Assembly (NCBI RefSeq): GCF_900187615.1
Contig: NZ_FYDO01000002.1
Location: 124,001-188,000 of the forward strand
Reading direction: 5' to 3'
Source of the DNA: Pseudomonas sp. Irchel s3f7
GTDB taxonomy: Bacteria; Pseudomonadota; Gammaproteobacteria; Pseudomonadales; Pseudomonadaceae
DNA: 64,000 nucleotides
In this document: piece after piece, positions 28,327 through 37,971 of the stretch
How positions within the stretch are numbered: position 1 is the first letter of the stretch
Layout: each line of letters starts with the position of its first letter
Notes under the pieces: model-generated
The model's database searches: none
Seen by the model: the letters and a program-made list of their open reading frames with translations, nothing else
What the model was told of the DNA's origin: nothing
Position numbers and translations under genes: made by a program

Positions 28327-29865
28327 ATGGCTAACGAAACGAACGTTCCAACACCAAAACCGACGACACTTGAAGGCTGGGTCAAGCTTCTCGATGGTGT
28401 GCGCCTGCCCGTTCCGCAAGCCAGCCATGACCTTGTGTGCAGGGCCATCAACGATGATCGCCGTTCGCTGCGTGACATTGCCGACCTGATGCAGGACAGC
28501 CCGGCCCTGGCCCTGAGCGTGATTCGCGAAGCCAACCGGCATACCCATGGCAGCATGACCGAGCCGGCAGAAAACCTCGAAGTCGCCATCAACCGCCTCG
28601 GTTTGAAACGCACCGAAGAACTGCTCGAACGCCTGCCCACTCTGCCGTCATCCGAGATCCCGAAGGCCTTGCGTCAGGTGCAGATGATCAGCCAGCACGC
28701 CACGCAACAGGCCAACGGTTTATTTGCCAGTCGCTTGGCGCGGCTGTGGCAGGACATTCATTGGGGCAGCCTGCTGTTTCTGTCACCGCTGTGGCCCTTG
28801 GCGCTGACGCATCCTAAGTTGCTTGAGGAATGGGAGCTGCGGGTCATCCACAAAGGTGAGTCGGCGCCCGTCGTCGAGAAGCAATTGTTTGGCGTGCGCC
28901 TGCTGGAAATCGGCCAGGCGCTGGTCGAAGTCTGGCGCCTGCCGATCTGGGTCCAGCAGGGCTATCGGCTGTTGCTGACCGAGCAGCGGGAGCTGGTGAA
29001 AGTCCTGCGTATCGCCCGTGACAGTGAGCATCCACTGCGCCAGCAAAACCGCCTCGATGACGATCCGACCCTGCGCCGCTGGCTCAATCAGCCGGCCAAC
29101 ACCGTATTGCTGGCCAATGGTCTGGCGCTGTCGGCGCAACACGCCTGGGACAGCCCGCACAGTGAACGCTGGCAATACCTGACCAGTCTCTACCTGCAGA
29201 TGCCGATGGACGAGGTTCAGCAGCAGCTGCACCAACAGGCCGCCAACAGCGCCCGCCATCACTCGATGCCCGACCTCTGGCATCCCGCCGAATCGCTGAT
29301 CTGGCCGTGGGGCACGAACCGTGTCCACGCCGGTTTGCTGCCGGCGGCGGCACCCAGCGCCGAAGACCTGGCAAAGTGGCGCAAACAATGCGCCGAACTG
29401 CTGGTCGAGCCCAGTCGCTTTACCAATGCCATGCACCTGACCATCGCCGCACGGGACGCCCTGCAGGCTTGCGGCATGCGTCGGGTGATGATCCTGATGG
29501 CCGACCGCACCCACGCCAATTTACGGGTCCATCAGACGGCAGGCTTACCAAAAGAAGCGGCCGGACTGAATTTTGTGGTCAGTCAGAGCAACCTGCTGCA
29601 ACGATTGCTCGCACAGCAGGCCCAAGTGCGCCTGACACCGGTCAACAATGCACAATTTTCAGCCTTATTGCCCAGCAACCTGCGCGCGCATTTCGGCGGT
29701 GAACACTTGCTGCTGCGTTCGCTGGTCAATAATGGTCGGGTGATCATGATTGTCGTGGCAGACCAGGGTGGCGGGCCGTTTTCGGAAACCACCGTCCAGG
29801 CCTTCGGCAAAACCGCGCAATGCATTGAAAAAGCGCTGCACAGCTTTAGCCACCGTGGCCAATAA
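28327..29865 (+). CDS. HDOD-domain protein
   Basis: A 512-residue cytosolic protein with an N-terminal HDOD domain (about residues 15-210; LLDGVRLPVPQ, then DIADLMQDSPALALSVIREAN). This is an HD-like fold that has lost phosphohydrolase residues and is used in signalling. The C-terminal third (about 370-510; ARDALQACGMRRVMILMADRT) looks GAF-like but is too divergent to name a ligand. It is divergent from motA and may be linked to motility or second-messenger signalling by position only. It is followed closely by rhdA, and a TACAAT element at 29873-29878 suggests rhdA has its own promoter. Confidence 0.85.
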   Translation: MANETNVPTPKPTTLEGWVKLLDGVRLPVPQASHDLVCRAINDDRRSLRDIADLMQDSPALALSVIREANRHTHGSMTEPAENLEVAINRLGLKRTEELLERLPTLPSSEIPKALRQVQMISQHATQQANGLFASRLARLWQDIHWGSLLFLSPLWPLALTHPKLLEEWELRVIHKGESAPVVEKQLFGVRLLEIGQALVEVWRLPIWVQQGYRLLLTEQRELVKVLRIARDSEHPLRQQNRLDDDPTLRRWLNQPANTVLLANGLALSAQHAWDSPHSERWQYLTSLYLQMPMDEVQQQLHQQAANSARHHSMPDLWHPAESLIWPWGTNRVHAGLLPAAAPSAEDLAKWRKQCAELLVEPSRFTNAMHLTIAARDALQACGMRRVMILMADRTHANLRVHQTAGLPKEAAGLNFVVSQSNLLQRLLAQQAQVRLTPVNNAQFSALLPSNLRAHFGGEHLLLRSLVNNGRVIMIVVADQGGGPFSETTVQAFGKTAQCIEKALHSFSHRGQ

Positions 29866-29906
29866 GCTGCGTTACAATCCTCCCTTTTGTGCTCTGGAGA
29901 CCTCAC

Positions 29907-30722
29907 ATGTCTGACTTCTCTGGCTTGCCGCTGGTGATCGAACCGAGCGACTTGCTCCCTCGCCTCGACTCCCGCGAACTGATCCTGGTGGACCTGACCA
30001 GCAGTGCGCGCTACACCGAAGGGCATATTCCCGGTGCGCGCTTTGTCGACCCCAAGCGTACGCAACTCGGCCAGCCACCCGCGCCGGGCCTGATGCCGCC
30101 GCACGCGGCGCTGGAAGCCCTGTTTGGTGAGCTGGGGCACAATCGCGATGCGGTCTACGTTGTTTATGACGACGAAGGCGGCGGTTGGGCCGGGCGGTTT
30201 ATCTGGCTGCTGGATGTCATCGGCCACAGCAAATACCACTATGTCGACGGTGGCCTGACTGCCTGGCTGGCAGAAGGTTTGCCTATGTCGATCCAGGTCC
30301 CGGCACCCGTTGGCGGTCAGGTTGCATTGACCCTGCACGACGAACCCACCGCTACCCGCGAATACCTGCAAAGCCGACTCGGCGCCACCGACCTGGCGAT
30401 CTGGGACGCACGCGGGCCGCTGGAGTATTCCGGCGAGAAAGTCCTCGCAGCAAAGGGCGGGCACATCCCCGGCGCGGTCAATTTCGAATGGACCGCCGGC
30501 ATGGATCAGGCACGCCAACTGCGCATCCGCACCGACATGCCGCAGATTCTCGAACAGCTCGGGATCAGCAAAGACAAAGAAGTGATTACCCACTGCCAGA
30601 CTCACCACCGTTCTGGCTTCACCTATCTGGTGGCCAAGGCTCTCGGTTATCCGCGGGTCAAGGGCTACGCCGGCTCTTGGGGCGAATGGGGCAACCACCC
30701 CGACACCCCGGTAGAAATTTAA
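29907..30722 (+). CDS. rhdA: Thiosulfate sulfurtransferase (rhodanese RhdA)
   Basis: A 271-residue tandem-domain rhodanese. The second domain carries the active-site cysteine Cys230 in HCQTHHRSG, the same loop and residue number known for Azotobacter vinelandii RhdA. The enzyme moves sulfane sulfur from thiosulfate to cyanide or another thiophilic acceptor. The first domain lacks a cysteine in the equivalent loop (VVYDDEGGGWAGR), as expected. GGAG six or so bases before the ATG supports MSDFSGLPL as the start over an ATG six codons earlier. It is followed by psd after 18 bases. Confidence 0.96.
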   Translation: MSDFSGLPLVIEPSDLLPRLDSRELILVDLTSSARYTEGHIPGARFVDPKRTQLGQPPAPGLMPPHAALEALFGELGHNRDAVYVVYDDEGGGWAGRFIWLLDVIGHSKYHYVDGGLTAWLAEGLPMSIQVPAPVGGQVALTLHDEPTATREYLQSRLGATDLAIWDARGPLEYSGEKVLAAKGGHIPGAVNFEWTAGMDQARQLRIRTDMPQILEQLGISKDKEVITHCQTHHRSGFTYLVAKALGYPRVKGYAGSWGEWGNHPDTPVEI

Positions 30723-30740
30723 GATTTTTAAGGACCGTTA

Positions 30741-31601
30741 ATGAACAAGCGTCTGTTTATCCTCAGCCAGTACCTGCTGCCCCACAACTTGCTCTCGCGA
30801 CTGGCCGGCTGCATCGCCGAATGCCGCGTGCGCTGGTTCAAAAATGCCTTCACTGCATGGTTCGCCAAGCGTTATCAGGTGGACATGTCCCAGGCACTGG
30901 TCGAAGACCTGACTGCCTACGAGCACTTCAATGCGTTTTTCACCCGTGCCTTGAAAGACGGTGCGCGCCCACTGGACGAAACACCGGGCGCAATCCTCAG
31001 CCCGGCCGATGGCGCCATCAGCCAACTGGGCCCGATCGAACACGGTCGCGTGTTCCAGGCCAAGGGCCACAGCTTCAGCGTGCTGGAACTGCTGGGTGGC
31101 GATACCGCCAATGCTGCGCCGTTCATGGGCGGTGATTTCGCGACTATCTACCTGTCGCCGAAGGACTACCATCGCGTGCACATGCCGCTGGCCGGCACCC
31201 TGCGCGAGATGGTCTACATCCCTGGCCGCCTGTTCTCGGTCAACCAGACCACGGCTGAAAACGTCCCGGAACTGTTCGCCCGCAACGAGCGCGTGGCGTG
31301 CATTTTCGACACCGAGCGCGGGCCGATGGCCGTGGTGCTGGTGGGTGCGATGATCGTTGCCTCGATCGAAACCGTGTGGGCCGGCCTGGTGACGCCGCCG
31401 AAGCGCGAGCTGAAAACCTTCCGCTACGACGAAGCCGCCCGCGCGCCGATCCATTTGGAAAAGGGTGCAGAGCTGGGTCGTTTCAAGTTGGGTTCGACCG
31501 CTGTCGTACTGTTCGGGCCGGATCAAGTGAAGTGGGCTGAAGACATGACCGCTGGCACTGCGGTGCAGATGGGCCAAGGCATGGGCTCGCCAAAAGCATA
31601 A
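30741..31601 (+). CDS. psd: Phosphatidylserine decarboxylase proenzyme
   Basis: A 286-residue inner-membrane-associated enzyme that converts phosphatidylserine to phosphatidylethanolamine. The self-cleavage motif LGST is at residues 250-253 (FKLGSTAVVLF). Cleavage before Ser252 would create the pyruvoyl cofactor and alpha and beta chains. The upstream DYHRVHMPLAG segment holds the conserved histidine. AAGGA precedes the ATG. It forms a two-gene unit with rhdA, and a REP palindrome follows. Confidence 0.97.
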   Translation: MNKRLFILSQYLLPHNLLSRLAGCIAECRVRWFKNAFTAWFAKRYQVDMSQALVEDLTAYEHFNAFFTRALKDGARPLDETPGAILSPADGAISQLGPIEHGRVFQAKGHSFSVLELLGGDTANAAPFMGGDFATIYLSPKDYHRVHMPLAGTLREMVYIPGRLFSVNQTTAENVPELFARNERVACIFDTERGPMAVVLVGAMIVASIETVWAGLVTPPKRELKTFRYDEAARAPIHLEKGAELGRFKLGSTAVVLFGPDQVKWAEDMTAGTAVQMGQGMGSPKA

Positions 31602-31617
31602 ACCCATGCGCTAAACC

Positions 31618-31683
31618 TGTAGGAGCCGGCTTGCTGGCGATGGGGCCATTGAGGACGCCATCGCCAGCAAGCCGGCTCCTACA
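31618..31683. repeat. REP palindrome (GTAGGAGCCGGCTTGCTGGCGATGG class)
   Basis: A 66-base almost perfect palindrome, nearly identical to the copy at 22882-22947. It is placed between the convergent psd and serB genes and may act in transcription termination or message protection. Confidence 0.92.
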
Positions 31684-31696
31684 GTGGATTTACGTG

Positions 31697-32911
31697 TTAC
31701 AGCTGGCCGTCGCGATCGCGGAAGCCCAGCAGATACAGCACGCCATCCAGCCCAAGGGTGGAGATCGCCTGTTTCGCCGACTGCTTGACCAGCGGCTTGG
31801 CACGGAACGCCACACCCAACCCGGCAATCGCCAGCATCGGCAGATCGTTCGCACCGTCACCGACCGCAATGGTCTGCTCCAGACGCAACCCTTCCTTGTG
31901 TGCCAGTTCTTTCAGCAAATCAGCTTTACGCTGCGCATCGACAATCGGCTCAATGGCGACACCGGTGACTTTGCCGTCGACCACTTCCAGTTCGTTGGCG
32001 AACACATAGTCGATCCCCAGCTTGGCCTGCAATTGCTTGGCGAAGTAGGTGAAGCCGCCCGACAAGATCGCTGTTTTGTAACCCAGGCGCTTGAGTTCGG
32101 CGAACAGGGTTTCGGCACCTTCGGTCAGGCGCAACGAGGCACCGATAGAGTCGAGCACATTGACGTCCAGCCCTTTGAGCAAGGCCAGGCGCTCTTTGAA
32201 GCTGGCGCGGAAGTCCAGTTCACCGGCCATCGCCCGTTCGGTGATTTCCGAGACCTTGTCGCCGACACCTGCCGCTTTGGCCAGTTCATCGATGACTTCG
32301 GCTTCGATCAGGGTCGAATCCATGTCGAACACCGCCAGACGACGGTTACGACGGAACAGCGAATCCTCCTGGAAGGCGATGTCGACGTTCAATTCTTGAG
32401 CAACGCTGAGGAATTCGGCCCGCAACGCCTGGGGGTCAGCCGCTTCGCCACGCACGGAAAACTCGATGCAGCCCTTGCCCTTGTCGGCCGGCGTGTCCAG
32501 CGGCATGCGCCCGGACAGACGATCGATGTGGTCGATGTTCAGGCCATATTTGGCGGTGATCGAACTCACGGCCTGCAACTGACCGGCCGTTACCTTGCGG
32601 GTCAACAGGGTCACGATGTGGCGTTTTTTGCCCTGATTGCCGACCCACTGCTGGTAATCCTCTTCGGACACCGGCGTGAAACGCACCTGTTGGTCGAGCT
32701 CATAGCCTTTGAACAGGATGTCCTTGAGCACGGACTTGCCTTGTTCGGTGTCGGGAATTTCGACCAGGATGCCGAACGACAAGGTGTCGTGGATCACCGC
32801 CTGACCGATGTCGAGAATGTTCACACCACCCTGGGCCAGAACGCCGGTAATGGCCGCAGTCAGACCCGGACGGTCGACTCCCGTGATGTTTATCAGGACG
32901 ATTTCGCGCAA
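31697..32911 (-). CDS. serB: Phosphoserine phosphatase
   Basis: A 404-residue enzyme for the last step of serine synthesis. Two N-terminal ACT-like regions (about residues 1-175) probably sense amino acids. The HAD phosphatase domain then has catalytic Asp196 and Asp198 in FDMDSTLIEAEVIDE, SGGF as motif II, and GDGANDLPML as motif III. The start is TTG (MREIVLINITG); a GGGGG tract lies a few bases upstream and no in-frame ATG or GTG is nearer. It converges with psd. Confidence 0.95.
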   Translation of the reverse strand: MREIVLINITGVDRPGLTAAITGVLAQGGVNILDIGQAVIHDTLSFGILVEIPDTEQGKSVLKDILFKGYELDQQVRFTPVSEEDYQQWVGNQGKKRHIVTLLTRKVTAGQLQAVSSITAKYGLNIDHIDRLSGRMPLDTPADKGKGCIEFSVRGEAADPQALRAEFLSVAQELNVDIAFQEDSLFRRNRRLAVFDMDSTLIEAEVIDELAKAAGVGDKVSEITERAMAGELDFRASFKERLALLKGLDVNVLDSIGASLRLTEGAETLFAELKRLGYKTAILSGGFTYFAKQLQAKLGIDYVFANELEVVDGKVTGVAIEPIVDAQRKADLLKELAHKEGLRLEQTIAVGDGANDLPMLAIAGLGVAFRAKPLVKQSAKQAISTLGLDGVLYLLGFRDRDGQL

Positions 32912-32982
32912 GGCGCACCCCCGCAGGTGGAAAAAAACCGCATTCTACCCACTTTCAGTGACCATCGGGCACCGTGAGCGCT

Positions 32983-33010
32983 TTGACGGCCTAGGGCCTG
33001 TCGCTATACT
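32983..33010 (+). promoter_or_regulatory. Sigma-70 promoter of the membrane protein gene at 33046
   Basis: TTGACG and TATACT are separated by 16 bases, close to consensus. They lie 36 bases before the GTG start of the downstream gene. Confidence 0.75.
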
Positions 33011-33045
33011 GCGCGTCAACTTCACGGACAAAGAGCCGAGCTCAA

Positions 33046-34560
33046 GTGAACCGGCCTACGCCAGTAAAAACCGATAACTTCTTTCTGCTGATCTTCCGGG
33101 CACTGCGCCATCGCCGTGTACCGATTGCATTACGCATTGCCAGCCATAACGTGATCCTGGTCGCCCTGGCCCTGGTCATCTATGCCGGTGTGATGGGTTT
33201 GCAGTTCAAGCAGGCCATGCACGAGCAGGCGGATGCGCTGGGCGAAAGCCTGACGACGCAGACGGCCACCTCGGCCACCGAGCTGTTGGTGTCCAATGAC
33301 ATCCTCAGCCTCAACGTGCTGCTCAACAACCTGACCAAGAACAAGCTGGTGGCCCACGCTGCCATCTACAGCATGGATAACCGCATCCTCGCCGAAGCCG
33401 GTCAGCGTCCAAAACATGGCCTGCTGGGCGAAGCCGAGGGCATCTACCAGAGCAAGATCACCTTCCAGGACGTGACCGCCGGGCAACTGCGCATCAGCCT
33501 GGACATGGATCAGTTCCAGCAGCCGATGACCATCAGCCTGCAAAGCATGGGCATTCTGAGCGCGATCCTGCTGGCCTTGTCCCTGGCCTTGAGCCTGCGC
33601 ATGGGCCGCTACCTCTCCACGCCACTGCTGCAACTGCGGGTATGGCTGCGCAATATCGATGAACACACCCCGGCCACCGAACGTAATGATGAGATCGGTG
33701 ACCTGGCGCGCCAGCTGCACGCCAGTTTCGCACCGGAACCCGCCGAGCCGGAACCTGAACCCGAGCTTGATGACAGCGATTACGACGATGCCGAGCCCGA
33801 GTTCGAAGTGCGTAACCTGCGCGATCCGAGCTTCGATGAAAGCCGTCCGATGGCCGCGATGAAGGCTGCGCCACGACGCGTTGTCAGCACCGCTGAAGAC
33901 GATGACGACGATGCCTTTGCCGACTTGCTCGATGATTCGCCAGACAGCGCAGCAAAACCTGTCGCCAAACCCGTGGTATCCAACGTGCCGCAGCACAGCG
34001 CCGTACTGGCCGTGCAACTGGGCTCCCAGGAACAACTGCGACGCTTGCCGCGCACTCGACTGGAAGAACTGCTCAAACGCTACCGTGATTGCCTGGACCA
34101 GGCCGCTTCGCTGTATCAAGGCGAAGTGCAGACCTTGAACGACGGCAGCACCTTGATGCTGTTCCACACCGAAGACAGCGGCGACGACTACCTGACCAAC
34201 GCGATCTGCTGCGGCGAACTATTGCGAGCACTGGGCCATCAGTTGCAGATCGAAGTCGCCGACAGCGGCATCACCCTGCAATTGCAATTGGGTTTGACCC
34301 TCGGCGACGAACTGTTCGGCCTGAGTCAGATCGACCTGCTGCTGACTGACCCCGCTCAGGATGCACTGGCCCTGTCTCAGCACAGCCGCAACCTGTTGCT
34401 GGTTGAGCGCAAGATCAGTGATGACGCGCTGATCCGCCAGCGTGCACGGATCCGCCCGATTGCCAGCCCTGAAGGCGCTTGCTGCGTGGAGCGCTTGATG
34501 GAGCCTTACCCGTCGATGCTGGAGCGGCAACTGGCGCGGATGCATGAGCGTCGGGCGTAA
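33046..34560 (+). CDS. AhpA/YtjB-family membrane protein with HAMP-like region
   Basis: A 504-residue inner-membrane protein. A basic N-terminus is followed by a membrane helix (about residues 34-55), an extracytoplasmic domain of roughly 110 residues, a second helix (about 170-190), and a HAMP-like stretch (MGRYLSTPLLQLRVWLR). Next is an acidic disordered linker rich in Asp/Glu/Pro (about 228-310). The C-terminal part begins HSAVLAVQLG and resembles a degenerate cyclase-like fold without catalytic motifs. I know of no established function. The start is GTG. It follows serB divergently and ends at a strong terminator. Confidence 0.75.
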   Translation: MNRPTPVKTDNFFLLIFRALRHRRVPIALRIASHNVILVALALVIYAGVMGLQFKQAMHEQADALGESLTTQTATSATELLVSNDILSLNVLLNNLTKNKLVAHAAIYSMDNRILAEAGQRPKHGLLGEAEGIYQSKITFQDVTAGQLRISLDMDQFQQPMTISLQSMGILSAILLALSLALSLRMGRYLSTPLLQLRVWLRNIDEHTPATERNDEIGDLARQLHASFAPEPAEPEPEPELDDSDYDDAEPEFEVRNLRDPSFDESRPMAAMKAAPRRVVSTAEDDDDDAFADLLDDSPDSAAKPVAKPVVSNVPQHSAVLAVQLGSQEQLRRLPRTRLEELLKRYRDCLDQAASLYQGEVQTLNDGSTLMLFHTEDSGDDYLTNAICCGELLRALGHQLQIEVADSGITLQLQLGLTLGDELFGLSQIDLLLTDPAQDALALSQHSRNLLLVERKISDDALIRQRARIRPIASPEGACCVERLMEPYPSMLERQLARMHERRA

Positions 34561-34563
34561 GCC

Positions 34564-34589
34564 GCAGGAGCTGCCGAAGGCTGCGATTT
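34564..34589. repeat. Solitary half-REP (CAGGAGCTGCCGAAGGCTGCGATT)
   Basis: This matches one arm of the 86-170 and 42091-42182 repeats, but no inverted partner follows. It is directly after the stop codon of the preceding gene. Confidence 0.6.
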
Positions 34590-34604
34590 AGCCTTTAAAC
34601 ATTG

Positions 34605-34641
34605 AAGCCCGCAGATGAGCGATCGTCTGCGGGCTTTTTGT
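34605..34641 (+). terminator. Rho-independent terminator
   Basis: AAGCCCGCAGA...TCTGCGGGCTT forms a 10-base stem followed by TTTTTG, downstream of the membrane protein gene. Confidence 0.9.
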
Positions 34642-34642
34642 T

Positions 34643-34736
34643 GCCTGTGCCGGCCTCATCGCTGGCAAGCCAGCTCCTGCAGGTGTACGCATTCCTCGTA
34701 GGAGCTGGCTTGTCAGCGATGAGGCCAGGACAGGCA
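34643..34736. repeat. REP palindrome (GCTGGCAAGCCAGCTCCT class)
   Basis: Inverted arms GCCTGTGCCGGCCTCATCGC and a near-complement surround a 25-base centre. It is the T-variant of the GTAGGAGC class and lies between two convergent genes, flanked by a terminator on each side. Confidence 0.88.
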
Positions 34737-34763
34737 CTAGAACGCTCCATCCCGCAGAAACAA

Positions 34764-34788
34764 CAAAGCCCGCACAAGGCGGGCTTTG
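34764..34788 (-). terminator. Terminator downstream of the PqiC-like gene
   Basis: AAAGCCCGC-CTTGT-GCGGGCTTT on the minus strand lies just after the stop codon of the lipoprotein gene. The following TGTTGTTT is a weak T-tract. Confidence 0.75.
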
Positions 34789-34806
34789 GTTTGACTCGAT
34801 CCAATC

Positions 34807-35520
34807 TTAGAAGCGGAACACTTCCATATCGGTCCGGATCGGCGAAGCCATCGGGATTTTCGGCTGTTTTTCCTGCCCTGCTGCTGGCGTAGCAGGCTTG
34901 GCGGCTGCTTTACGCGGCGCTTCGGCGATCGGTGGCTGGTTGGCCAGCGGCTTGAGCGCCGTCGACAGCTGTTCGGCCAGTTTCTGCAACAACACACCCT
35001 GAGCGTGAACCTGTGCCGCCGTGGTACCGGCGTGCTGTTCCTGCAGATGAATGATGCGGTTGTCACGCACCTGTCCACGTCGGTCGATCAGGCGCCATTG
35101 CGCATCAAGGATCGCCGGCTGCTTTTCACCCGAGTCCAGGCGCGTGATGGTCAGCAATACTTGAACATCCGGGGTGAAGCCAGCGGTTGCCGGGGCCAAC
35201 ACCACGCGTTGGCTGTCCAGATTACCGGCGACCCGACGCAATAACAGCTGATCGATGTCCGAAGACAGGCTGCCCGCCCAACGACCGTCGGTCGCGGCTT
35301 GCAGGCTGCCATCAGGCTGACGCTGCAACAGGGTTTCGCGTTGCAGATAGTCGGCCACGGTGACCGGGCCCAACAAAACAGCCATGCCTGCGCTTTGCGC
35401 AGGCTGAACCGGACTTCCGCTGTCCAGTTGATACAGCGACACCGGCTGGTGAACGCTGCAGCCCGTCAGGCCAAAAAAGCCGGCGAGCATCAGAAAAAAA
35501 GGAAGGCGCAGAGCAGTCAT
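34807..35520 (-). CDS. PqiC/YmbA-family outer-membrane lipoprotein
   Basis: A 237-residue lipoprotein with a signal peptide ending in the lipobox LTGC (Cys21). SVHQPVSLYQLDSG and the GPVTVADYLQR stretch match the ABC-type transport auxiliary (PqiC) domain, which works with MCE-type lipid transport across the envelope. The C-terminal 60 residues are Pro/Ala rich and disordered. The open frame starts 33 codons earlier, but only MTALRLPFFLMLAG gives a proper signal sequence. No MCE genes are adjacent, so the partner is elsewhere. It is downstream of parC with 176 bases between. Confidence 0.8.
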   Translation of the reverse strand: MTALRLPFFLMLAGFFGLTGCSVHQPVSLYQLDSGSPVQPAQSAGMAVLLGPVTVADYLQRETLLQRQPDGSLQAATDGRWAGSLSSDIDQLLLRRVAGNLDSQRVVLAPATAGFTPDVQVLLTITRLDSGEKQPAILDAQWRLIDRRGQVRDNRIIHLQEQHAGTTAAQVHAQGVLLQKLAEQLSTALKPLANQPPIAEAPRKAAAKPATPAAGQEKQPKIPMASPIRTDMEVFRF

Positions 35521-35650
35521 CGTCCCATCCAGGTGATCGCCACAAGGCTGATCACAGTGAAAATACTCAATAAATATGAAGAACGCGCGGCCACGCCGGC
35601 GCTTGAAAGGGCATATCATCCGTGAATATGCGCTCCGACTCCAGCGCGAA

Positions 35651-35687
35651 AGCGCCGATCTACGCGTTAAATCGTAGACCTGGCGCT
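35651..35687 (-). terminator. Possible terminator after parC
   Basis: AGCGCC..GATCTACG and CGTAGA..TGGCGCT can pair with small bulges just past the parC stop. On the minus strand TTTC follows. It is weak. Confidence 0.4.
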
Positions 35688-35696
35688 CTAGGACGC

Positions 35697-37964
35697 TTAA
35701 TTGAGGTTTTCGACGAGCAGCGCATCTACCCTCTGGAAGCCCCGCGGCAGCTTGTTACCCCGACGCCCACGCTCACCTTTGTAGTGTTCGAGGTCGTCCG
35801 CCTTCAAGGACAAGGTACGTTTCCCGGCCTGCAACACCAGCGTTGCACCGTCCGGGATCACGGCGATGTCCGTCACATACTCTTCGCGACTGGCCACGCG
35901 CTCACCGGAAATCCCGATGATCTTGTTGCCTTTGCCCTTACCTAATTGTGGCAGGTCGCTGATCTTGAAGATCAGCAGGCGACCTTCGGTCGTCACCGAG
36001 GCGAGCCAGTTCTGCTCGCGGTCGGCCACCGGACGCGGCAGGATCACTTTGGCGTTGTTCGGCAGGCTCAACAGCGCCTTGCCCGCCTTGTTCTTGGCTT
36101 GCAGGTCTTCACCCTTGACCACGAAACCGTAACCGGCGTCGGATGCGATCACGTACAGCGCATCGTCCTCGGGCATCAACACGCACTCGAACGTCGCACC
36201 TGGCGGCGGCGTCAAGCGACCGGTCAGCGGTTCGCCCTGGCCACGGGCCGACGGCAAGGTGTGCGCGGCCACCGAATAACTGCGCCCGGTGGAGTCGATA
36301 AACACCGCAAACTGGTTGGAACGCCCGGCCGCCAGGGCCTTGAAGCCGTCCCCTGCCTTGTAGGAAAGCCCGGTGGCGTCGATTTCATGCCCTTTGGCAG
36401 AGCGAATCCAGCCTTTTTCCGACAGCACGACGGTGACTTTTTCGTTCGGCAGCAGATCGTGCTCGGTCAGGGCCTTGGCCTCTGTACGCTCGACGATAGG
36501 CGAACGACGGTCATCGCCGTAGGTTTCAGCGTCCTTGATCAGCTCGCTACGCACCAGTTTCTTCAGTTTGGCTTCGCTGCTCAGCAGGGCTTGCAGCTTG
36601 GCTTGTTCCTTGAGCAGTTCATCCTGTTCGGCGCGCAGCTTCATTTCTTCCAGTCGCGCCAACTGACGCAGACGGGTGTCGAGGATGTAGTCGGCCTGGA
36701 TTTCGCTCAGGGCGAAACGCGCGATCAGCGCAGCTTTCGGATGCTCCTCGGTACGAATGATGTGAATCACTTCATCCAGGTTGAGGTAAGCGATCAACAA
36801 GCCGTCCAACAGGTGCAGACGACGCTCGACCTTGTCGAGGCGGAATTGCAGGCGACGACGAACGGTCTGAACCCGGAATTCCAGCCATTCGACCAGCAAC
36901 GCACGCAGGTTTTTCAGCTGCGGCTTGCCATCCAGGCCGATGATGTTGACGTTGACCCGGTAGCTCGACTCCAGCTCGGTGCTGGCGAACAGGTGCTGCA
37001 TCAGCGCGTCGTGGTCAAAATTCTTGCGGGCGCCCGGAATGATCACGATCCGGCATGGGTTCTCGTGGTCGGATTCGTCGCGCAGGTCGGCGATTTGCGG
37101 GGCCTTGGACGGCTTGGCCTGCATCATTGCCGCGATCTGTTCCAGCACCTTGGCGCCCGAAACCTGATGCGGTAGCGCGGTAACGATGATGTCGCCGTCT
37201 TCGATGTGATACACGGCGCGCATGCGGACCGAGCCCTTGCCGGTTTCATACATTTTCAGCAGATCGGCGCGCGGGGTGATGATTTCCGCTTCGGTCGGGT
37301 AATCCGGGCCCTGAATGTGTTCACAGAGCTGTTCGACCGTGGCTTTTGGCTCATCGAGCAAACGCACGCACGCCGTGGCGACTTCGCGCAGATTGTGTGG
37401 CGGCACGTCGGTGGCCATGCCCACGGCGATACCGGTGGTGCCGTTGAGCAGGATATTCGGCAAACGTGCCGGCAACACCAATGGCTCGTCGAGCGTACCG
37501 TCGAAGTTCGGCCCCCAGTCCGCCGTGCCCTGGCCCAACTCGCTGAGCAGCACTTCGGAATAGCGCGACAGCCGCGCTTCGGTGTAACGCATGGCGGCGA
37601 AAGACTTGGGATCGTCCGGCGCACCCCAGTTACCCTGGCCGTCGACCAGCGTGTAGCGGTAGCTGAACGGCTGGGCCATCAGCACCATCGCTTCGTAGCA
37701 GGCCGAGTCGCCGTGGGGGTGAAACTTGCCGAGCACGTCACCGACGGTACGCGCCGATTTCTTGTGCTTGGAATCAGCGTCCAGCCCCAACTCGCTCATC
37801 GCATAAATGATGCGGCGCTGTACCGGTTTCAGGCCGTCGCCGATATGCGGCAAGGCTCGGTCCATGATCACGTACATGGAGTAGTTGAGGTAGGCATTTT
37901 CGGTGAAGTCAGCCAGTGACCGGCGTTCTACACCGTCCAGGCTGAGATCAAGGGAGTCGCTCAT
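35697..37964 (-). CDS. parC: DNA topoisomerase IV subunit A
   Basis: A 755-residue subunit that cuts and rejoins DNA to decatenate sister chromosomes. The breakage domain holds the tyrosine motif [11 protein letters not shown]. The quinolone-determining region reads [12 protein letters not shown] with Ser87 and Glu91 both present, the susceptible state at the two positions most often altered in P. aeruginosa. The C-terminal third is the beta-pinwheel that binds DNA. The frame runs 21 codons upstream, but the start [17 protein letters not shown] matches homologues and has GAGG ahead. Two small genes and parE lie upstream on the same strand. Confidence 0.98.
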   Translation of the reverse strand: MSDSLDLSLDGVERRSLADFTENAYLNYSMYVIMDRALPHIGDGLKPVQRRIIYAMSELGLDADSKHKKSARTVGDVLGKFHPHGDSACYEAMVLMAQPFSYRYTLVDGQGNWGAPDDPKSFAAMRYTEARLSRYSEVLLSELGQGTADWGPNFDGTLDEPLVLPARLPNILLNGTTGIAVGMATDVPPHNLREVATACVRLLDEPKATVEQLCEHIQGPDYPTEAEIITPRADLLKMYETGKGSVRMRAVYHIEDGDIIVTALPHQVSGAKVLEQIAAMMQAKPSKAPQIADLRDESDHENPCRIVIIPGARKNFDHDALMQHLFASTELESSYRVNVNIIGLDGKPQLKNLRALLVEWLEFRVQTVRRRLQFRLDKVERRLHLLDGLLIAYLNLDEVIHIIRTEEHPKAALIARFALSEIQADYILDTRLRQLARLEEMKLRAEQDELLKEQAKLQALLSSEAKLKKLVRSELIKDAETYGDDRRSPIVERTEAKALTEHDLLPNEKVTVVLSEKGWIRSAKGHEIDATGLSYKAGDGFKALAAGRSNQFAVFIDSTGRSYSVAAHTLPSARGQGEPLTGRLTPPPGATFECVLMPEDDALYVIASDAGYGFVVKGEDLQAKNKAGKALLSLPNNAKVILPRPVADREQNWLASVTTEGRLLIFKISDLPQLGKGKGNKIIGISGERVASREEYVTDIAVIPDGATLVLQAGKRTLSLKADDLEHYKGERGRRGNKLPRGFQRVDALLVENLN

Positions 37965-37971
37965 GCGGGCC

